From: Pestalotiopsis fici W106-1
Taxonomy: Eukaryota; Ascomycota; Sordariomycetes; Amphisphaeriales; Sporocadaceae
Direction of reading: 5' to 3'
Assembly: GCF_000516985.1 (NCBI RefSeq)
Contig: NW_006917093.1
Span: 558,001 to 622,000 of the forward strand
Length of the DNA: 64,000 nucleotides
The notes beneath the pieces are model-generated. The model was not told the origin of the DNA, did not search any database, and was given only the letters and a program-made list of their open reading frames with translations. Shown here one piece after another: positions 58,083 through 64,000 of this stretch (the stretch's first letter is position 1; every line of letters starts with the position of its first letter). The position numbers were made by a program, and so were the translations under genes.

Positions 58083-60036
58083 TGGTAATCTAGTAGGCGT
58101 GAAGCAAAGGAATGCTAATTGTAATGGCTGCAGAGCAATACATCGCGGCTATAGAATACGTGGTCCGAGAAAGAAATCTGGGTTGGAGTCAACAAGTCTT
58201 CTTTGTATATAGGTTATAGGTTTTGGGGAAAGCGGGCATCATCATGCGGTCGGTACTTACGTTCCTTTTCTTGCATAATGAAATTTTCAAGCACCTTGGC
58301 ATGATCATCTGCACCATTATGACGATTCCGAGTGAGTGAATGGCAAGAGATGGGAACTGTAGATTGGCGATGCTCAAGCTGGGACAAGCTGACGATTCGA
58401 ACTCTCCTAATACATATTGCCATCACATGCGGTCAAAGCTCTTGGAAAACTCGACATCCCGTCCGCTCTGCCTTTGATAAACTGAGAAGCGGCCGCGTAG
58501 TAGTAAACTGGCTATTATACACCACCCCCTTTGCCTTGGATTGCGGCCAACTAAGCGGCTAACCCAAGGTGAAATGAGTTGCCCGCCCATGGCGGGCAAG
58601 TCATGTCAGCTTGTAACCTCCTCAGACATAGACCACAACAAAAGTTCTATTATGGTATTATGGGTATATACAACGTTTTTTGCAGATTTCTTGGAGTCAC
58701 ATGCGCGGAATTTGTGCAAGCTTTGACAGCTGTCGAGAGGGCGGCCCATCGTATATTATGGCGCAACGGCTGGGAAGTCTTCTATTCCATGTGTCCTCCA
58801 ACAGATCAGCCGCTGAAGTAGTAAGAACATCACTTACTGGGATCCATGGCAAGGCTCTGATGGTCCTTGTCTTCTACAAACCTTCTGTCTACTGCCCGAT
58901 GCGGAAGCTTGTGAGGCATCTGATAATCTTTTACTGGGCCCTCCGTGCATCAACTGCAGTATTTAATTCTACGACTGCTCGATTGGCATATGATGCGTCT
59001 GCGATCATCGACGGCATAGGCGTGGGAAATTGCTATTTGCGGCTTTCATAACACCTTTCCCAATGGCAATGGCGAGTGAGAGGCTGGAGGAGACTCAATC
59101 ATGTATCGCTGTAAAGAGAATGCAACACCTTTTTTACCGGGGTCATAACAAATCAGCCTGACTTGAGGAGAAGGGGAAAGGCCGACGACATAGTTTCGAC
59201 TCGAATCAACGATCTGCCAGCCTTGGAATAGGTATACCCACCTGGTACAAGAAACGCACATGACTTCTAGGAGACACTCGGCTGCTTGGTTCATCCATAC
59301 TCGATGTCTTATTAGACACGAGCTACTAGCGAATAAAAAGCAAGCTGATATTCCAGGGACTGAAATATGGAAGCTTGAAATTCTCTCAACTAAATGATAG
59401 CACCACCTAGCCGAATCCCTTGCACCACATACTCTAATACCATGTTTCTTCGACAAATACTGCGGGCAGACATACTGATGTAGGCGCCCATGACGATCAT
59501 TAAGATCACCCGGGGCACATCCAGGTGGTGAAGCTGCGCGACGAGCGGTTTGCTCTGGCCATAGCTCATACTCCACCGGCTTCCCTCCATCACGCAAAAA
59601 AGGGTCATACCGCGCGGCTGAATTGGCTGACATGTCGCTCCAACAACTATTGATTGCGATTTGTCATATACGATAATTGGACCCACTGCTTGTCTCAGAA
59701 ACAATGGGTTGATCCTCTTCAGCTGAAAGCCAAGGGAAGATCACTTCGGCGATTACATTGGGCATCCATCCAGAACCCAGCGTATCGAAATATTCATTCA
59801 GGGTTGGCATATGTAAATGATCATTATGATCCAAACATTTATAATGGGCGAGATGCCTGGCCATGTTGGATCCGTCAAATTGTAAACACTGGAAAATCAG
59901 GAAGATCCAACATTCATTTGTATCTTTGTAGTTTTGCACCAAGACAAATTCGCCCACTGCCCCCAAACGGCAAACGTTCATTCTCAAGGTGCGCTCGAGA
60001 TGACTTAACACACTATTTTCTCTAATTAATTCTCAG
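58083..60036. other. Intergenic decay zone with a 5S rRNA pseudogene
   Basis: Holds the truncated 5S copy at 58425-58491. A plus ORF at 59654-60025 includes DAWPCWIRQIVNTG and NIHLYLC, which could be a 5' exon of the CorA-like gene. Minus ORFs 59046-59633 and 59664-60011 overlap or adjoin it; I cannot decide which strand, if any, is coding. Confidence 0.45.
58425..58491 (+). pseudogene. 5S rRNA pseudogene, 5' half only
   Basis: Matches the first 68 bases of the 5S gene at 62338 with about ten differences and one deletion, including the block CATCCCGTCCGCTCTGCC. Similarity stops at aagcg, so the 3' half with the C-box control element and the closing strand of helix I is missing. The 19-20 bases upstream (ctaataca/cnatt-ccatc) are also shared with the other copy. 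Confidence 0.75.
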
Positions 60037-61677
60037 GTCGCGGAATAAATTGGAACAACGACCGGGAGGTCGAAGATGCGTGTGCGAACTATCGGGCATG
60101 GGCACTAGAAATTGTCAACGACAATATTAGCAAACTCATCAACCCGGAAGTTGTGAAACACCCATGGAGCAATGATTTTAACATGAATTGCAAAGTCCAG
60201 GTCTTCGAGCTCGAAGGGGATCATACCCAAGCCCCTCGTCAATTCGATGATGCCATGGCTATGCTACGCTTTTGGGAGAACACACCAAAAGATGGATCCG
60301 AGAGCCGAACGAATCGACGAATAATACTTCTCGAAGATATGGTGTCTAGAGTCAATGAGATCTTAGGAGTCAGCCTTGGCATCCCGCCTCATTTCTTTCT
60401 GGCTCACTGTGACAATTTCACAGATCTGAGGATAATTGACGATACATTTGCGGCGCAGAACTCGTCGTACTGGAAAGTACCGTTTCCAATAGCTCGATTT
60501 GTGCCCCAGACAGTTCCACCTGGGCCTTATACCGCAGAAGTCGGCAACTTCAGTCGGGATCACTTCGACATTCAACCACCTGGTCCAATAAACTTCAACG
60601 GCTACGTTTCCTACTGGGGTAGAAGTTATGGATTGGATTCGTGGACAGGTACGTGAATGAACCCTTATCCTCTGACTTGCACGGCTAAGTATGTTACAGC
60701 AGTCATGTTGATAGATCCGCCCCAGGCCTGGCTGCGGCAACCGAACGTATCTTACGAACTGCAAATCCGTTTTTATCCGCGAGATATCTTGCATGAAGTG
60801 ATGATATCGGGTAATGATGTCAATCGTAGGATCATTCAGCCTTGTCATAGAAACATGTTCGAAGCGGCAGTTCAGGCCCATCGGCAACACCCGATACTAC
60901 ATACTCAGGACCCTTTCACAGGATCCATGTACGTCAGGAACCTGATTCGCTCAGCATGGGAAGATAAGATCATGCGCGAAGCTACAAGTTTCGCCGATGT
61001 ACTGGGCGAAGACCGCGATAAGTACAGGGTGCACCAGGCTGTCGCTGACACAGGCAAAACTGCAGGTACTGCTTATTTCGATCTGATGGTGAAGCGGCAA
61101 TCGATCCAGCAAGCAAAGGAACGTATTTTGTCCATCATGTGGAAGTTCAGATTATATGATGTGGACGATACATCAAAAGCGAACGATCTGTTCACCACTC
61201 CTGAGCAGGCAAAGAACACCCGTTTGCAGAGATACTTGGAAGAAGACAGACAGCGTCAGGTCTACTTGTCTGAAGAGAAAAGAGCGTGGAAGATGCTGTT
61301 CGAGACTCAATGCAGCTTGGAGTCGAAGGCGGCTGAACATATGGAAATGTGGTCACAACGTGCGGCAAGAAGCGCAACGGCAAACGGGTGTGGCGAATCG
61401 AATGGCACGAACATCAGGCCAATTGACGAAGATTGCGACAATCATCGTGCCATGCACCTTTGTCGCATCCATTTTCTCCATGGGCGGAAGGTTTGCAGCA
61501 GGCGAAGACCACTTCTACATCTACTGGGCTGTCTCCGTACCGGTCACTATCACCCTGCTTGTCTGGGTATTGTATGGCGACAACATACAAAAGTCCTGGG
61601 AAAAGCACAAGCCAACATGGAATTTTAGAAGGGACAACGCGCACCGGAATGCACTGGACCAAGCGACCGGACCCTAA
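60037..61677 (+). pseudogene. CorA-like magnesium transporter-family gene with a frameshift
   Basis: An exon from 60037 (after a ttctcag acceptor) to 60648 joins across an intron (gtacgt...ttacag, 60649-60699) to an exon from 60700. The protein fits the fungal CorA-like family: a large soluble N-terminal part (GINWNNDREVEDACANYRAW, AQNSSYWKVPFP), a helical stalk (YLEEDRQRQVYLSEEKRAWK), then two membrane helices, TIIVPCTFVASIFSMGG and IYWAVSVPVTITLLVWVLYG. The usual GMN after helix 1 is replaced by SMGG. The stalk and the two helices are in different frames: the reading must shift by +1 at the GGG at 61386-61388, consistent with one extra base. The 5' end is also unclear. It is either a recent pseudogene or a sequence error. 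Frame 1 ends at 61628; the shifted frame ends at 61677. Confidence 0.7.
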
Positions 61678-61776
61678 GCGGCATTTCAGGGTATTGGGAA
61701 CTTGAGAGGGACTCCAATGGCCGGTCATGGTTGATTGCATATGAAATACCATTGAGCGACACAATTGTTGCGTGAT

Positions 61777-61980
61777 CTAAACATCCAATGGTTTCTCCTT
61801 AGTCTCTACTCCCACATCTTTAATGTTCTCCATAGTCACTTTCGCCCTCTGTGCTCCAATATCCGCCCAACTCACACCATCCTTCCTCAGCTTCTCAAGA
61901 CAGTCCGCCGATGTACTATATCCGGCTTTCTCTTCCTCGCTTATCTCGGGGCCTAGAAACGTAATAATAGCCATAAACAC
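61777..61980 (-). pseudogene. Possible C-terminal remnant of a membrane transporter
   Basis: A 67-residue ORF with a hydrophobic start (MFMAIITFLGPE) followed by a charged tail (EKLRKDGVSWADIGAQRAKV). The FLGPE turn followed by a cytosolic tail resembles the end of major facilitator carboxylate or sugar transporters. The DNA upstream on the same strand is AT-rich and non-coding, so only the 3' tip would survive. This call rests on a short stretch and could be chance. Confidence 0.3.
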
Positions 61981-62337
61981 CTATACCACGCCTAGAAAGA
62001 TCCTAATAACCTTTTTATAATTATACCGCGCGGTTGCAACATTTTTGCAGCTTTTGCTCTTATATTTCTTTTGGTGCAGGGAAACACAAGTCAGCCTTAC
62101 TTGCGATGCATGTGTTCCCAAGCACTGCAGGGTGCCTTAGGTCAAGGCTACCTTGATGTTGCTTGATTCCTAATCCAAAAAGGAGCCAACACCCAATTTT
62201 CCGGATCGCAATTAAGAGACCACCTGTGGGTGGCTTCAGCCGGTTGTCATCTTAGAGTTGTGGAATTTCTAGTCGCAAATACCACAAACTCCAACAAATT
62301 TCTCAAGGATTTTACACCTCTAATACGCATTTCCATC

Positions 62338-62457
62338 ACATACAACCACAGCTCTTAGAAAACTCGGCATCCCGTCCGCTCTGCCCTTTGATAAACTGAG
62401 AAGCGCTGGATTAGTACTCAGATCGGTGACGGCTGGGGAATCCCCGGTGTTGTATGT
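62338..62457 (+). rRNA. 5S ribosomal RNA, full length
   Basis: 120 bases. The ends ACATACAAC and GTTGTATGT pair perfectly to form helix I. Internal hallmarks are GAAAACTC, the loop C block CCCGTCCGCTCTGCC, and TCGGTGACGGCTGGGGAATCCC in the 3' domain, as in 5S RNA of filamentous ascomycetes, where 5S genes are dispersed through the genome. A run of seven T follows at once (62457-62463), a Pol III terminator. Several positions (for example ATTAGTACTCAG where a TAGTAGTTGG-type sequence is expected from memory) look unusual, so this may be a variant or ageing copy. Confidence 0.85.
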
Positions 62458-62463
62458 TTTTTT
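62457..62463 (+). terminator. Pol III T-run after 5S rRNA
   Basis: Seven consecutive T directly after the closing strand of helix I, the normal RNA polymerase III stop signal. Confidence 0.75.
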
Positions 62464-62742
62464 GTTTCAAATTTTTGTTTTATTGATCGGAAGTCACCTT
62501 TATCACCTTTTTATTCGAGGTTTTGAGATATTCCTAACTTTTGAAGATTGTCCTAGGTGACCGACCGTATACGCGACCTGCAGGTTGGCGGTTCCCCACC
62601 TACTTGGGCGTGCACGTGCTCCCTCAATATCAATTCAATTTGTCTCTCCATTTCCCTTCACGCGGGGCAATCCGCCGAATGGCCTCTGAGGTGTTAACCA
62701 ACAACACACACTGGAACCAAATACGGGACCTGAGCCCGCACA

Positions 62743-63699
62743 ATGTCAGACGCAAATGCAACCACACCAAGGGTCTTCATCGCCCGTCACGGTAAGACAA
62801 CGTCAGACCCGAGATCTATCCTTGCCAGTAATGATTCGCTGACTTGTTCTTTTCTTTGCTCTTTTGATAGGAGAGACGGAGTGGACAATCTCTGGGCAGT
62901 GCACGGGAAACGCGGATATCCCGCTGACTGAAAACGGCGTCAAGCAGAGCAGGAGTACCGGCGAGAAGCTCGTCGGGCGGGGCAAGCTGATTGATCCTGC
63001 CAAACTTGCCCACGTCTTTTGCTCTCCGCGTCAACGAGCCGTCAAGACACTCGATCTCCTTCTCGGGGAGGACACGAAAGCGACCCTCGAGTCCGAGGGA
63101 AGACTCAGCATTACCGACGACATTACTGAGTGGGACTATGGCACCTATGGTCCGTGTTTCCCTTGTATCTTGTCGAATGAAGGGCAAGCTGACATGCGTT
63201 TGCGAAGAGGGCATCACTCCAGCTGAAATCAAGACTCAGCGAGCCGAGAAGGGTCTACCCAAGTGGGACATTTGGAATATGGGATGCCCTGAAGGAGAGT
63301 GAGTCCCTGTTGAACTGCCCAAGGCTCGCGCACGACACTCTGCTGACCCAACGCCTCAGATCTCCGACCCAAGTACAGGAGAGGCTAGATAGGCTCATCG
63401 GCAACATCAAGAAGATTCAGGAGCCGTTCATGCACGGTGGCCCAGCCCCGGACGTCCTCGTAGTTGCTCATGGTCACATTCTTCGTGCATTCACCAAAAG
63501 GTGGCTGGTAAGTGGTACCCAGGCCCAACTGCTAAAAGCCGGAGACCGAACTAACTCTGTTTTTCTGAAGGAGTGGGACATGGGATTTCCTTTCACTATG
63601 ATGATGGAACCTGGTGCCATTGGCGTGCTCAGTTATGCGCACCACAACATCGCTGAACCTTCGGTGTTGATCGGCATGGCCTTCCCGACCACGGTCTAA
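62743..63699 (+). CDS. SHB17: Histidine phosphatase, sedoheptulose-1,7-bisphosphatase-like
   Basis: Five exons (62743-62791, 62871-63149, 63208-63298, 63360-63507, 63571-63699) give 231 residues. The phosphoglycerate-mutase-fold signature is RHGETEW with the phospho-accepting His16, reconstituted only by splicing intron 1. The second catalytic histidine is in VVAHGHILRAF, and the acidic loop is DDITEWDYGTYEG. The end, GVLSYAHHNIAEPS, is very close to that of yeast Shb17, which makes sedoheptulose 7-phosphate for ribose synthesis; that function is inferred from this similarity. Intron 2 has an unusual gtccgt donor. Intron 4 (63 bp, gtaagt...ctgaag) is in frame and stop-free, so retention would insert 21 residues. 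The protein is about 40 residues shorter than yeast Shb17, between RWL and the C-terminal block. Confidence 0.87.
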
Positions 63700-63788
63700 A
63701 TCGCCATGCAAGGTGCCACTCAGGGCTTTGGAGCCATAGTTGCTCAGGGATTCATACGAGGTGGGCGAGTAGGACACGTGACGACCGG

Positions 63789-64000
63789 TTACATCTCCTC
63801 ATCGTCATCACCGAGCGCCACTGCTGCCTCGTCATCTTGCCCAGCGACAATAGCGTTGATAGGAGAGGGCTTGGCGGCACATTCGGACTTGGTGAGCGAC
63901 TGAGTGATCCCAGCTCCGTTCTGGACCGACTCGATTGCCTTGCGGTCTGGCTGAAATTCGGCAGGGAACTTTTCGATGGGCGATCCGATACCCGCGATCC
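63789..64000 (-). CDS. C-terminus of an unidentified protein, cut by window edge
   Basis: An open minus-strand frame enters from beyond the right edge and stops at 63789 (taa). The roughly 70 visible residues are hydrophilic (SPIEKFPAEFQPDRK, NGAGITQSLTKSEC) and end in an acidic tail LGDDDEEM. The composition and acidic terminus look like a real protein end. No family recognised. It is convergent with the SHB17-like gene, 89 bp between stops. Confidence 0.6.
   Translation of the reverse strand, partial: IAGIGSPIEKFPAEFQPDRKAIESVQNGAGITQSLTKSECAAKPSPINAIVAGQDDEAAVALGDDDEEM

Larger units (their letters stand above)
61678..62742. other. Intergenic region with transporter remnant and 5S rRNA
   Basis: Contains a 67-residue minus ORF remnant and the 5S gene, both listed separately. 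The rest is AT-rich without genes. Confidence 0.5.

Noticed and set aside
59046..59633. 195-residue minus-strand ORF starting MSANSAARYDPF
   Set aside because: Length is notable, but no domain, poor composition (many Cys, Ser, Arg) and no splice partner that extends it; left as undecided rather than annotated.

Overview
This window is nuclear DNA of a filamentous ascomycete, most likely a Sordariomycete and probably Hypocreales (that last step is inference). The genes carry short introns (about 41-150 bp) with fungal GTRNGT donors, CTRAY branch sites and YAG acceptors. The families are typical of mould genomes: HET domain, HeLo-type domains, GH1 and GH30 hydrolases, a xi-class glutathione transferase and dispersed 5S rRNA. 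Genes lie on both strands with their own promoters. There is one 100-N assembly gap, inside a (TC)n intron.

Layout. 0-10 kb: the 3' end of listerin (ribosome quality control E3 ligase), a long protein with eight degenerate [DL-x-KY] repeats and a C-terminal membrane anchor, a HET-domain protein and a small hydrophilic protein. 12-17.6 kb: an FHA-domain nuclear protein and a protein joining a HeLo-like N-terminal domain to a RhoGAP-like domain that has lost its arginine finger. 17.6-21 kb is gene-free. 21-28 kb is the most unusual part: a HeLo-type/pseudokinase gene diverges from an apparently active kinase gene, which is followed by a gene for a protein with an (R/N)SRSG repeat tail. 29-40.4 kb: GH1 glucosidase, a 432-bp MITE with perfectly sized 88-bp inverted repeats, palmitoyl-protein thioesterase, a ribosomal-L1-domain nucleolar protein (Cic1/Utp30 type) divergent from a CTD-kinase-type cyclin, GH30 glycanase, an alpha/beta hydrolase and an orphan. 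40.8-46.3 kb: glutathionyl-hydroquinone-reductase-type GST with a probable mitochondrial presequence, and ubiquitin-activating enzyme E1. 48-58 kb: a mucin-like GPI-type wall protein and a kelch single-pass membrane protein, divergent across a 4.7-kb gene-free region. 58-62.5 kb is a decay zone: a truncated 5S rRNA pseudogene, a frameshifted CorA-like gene, a possible transporter remnant and a full-length 5S rRNA gene. 62.7-64 kb: a sedoheptulose-1,7-bisphosphatase-like gene and the C-terminus of an unidentified minus-strand gene.

How the genes fit together. Housekeeping functions (LTN1, UBA1, CTK2-like cyclin, CIC1-like, PPT1, SHB17-like) are interleaved with accessory functions. The accessory group from 7.6 to 27.8 kb (HET, HeLo-like/RhoGAP, HeLo/pseudokinase, kinase) looks like a neighbourhood of fungal allorecognition or immune-type signalling genes. 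This is inferred from domain content and adjacency. Gene models were built by hand from splice signals and reading-frame phase, with no database search or transcript evidence.
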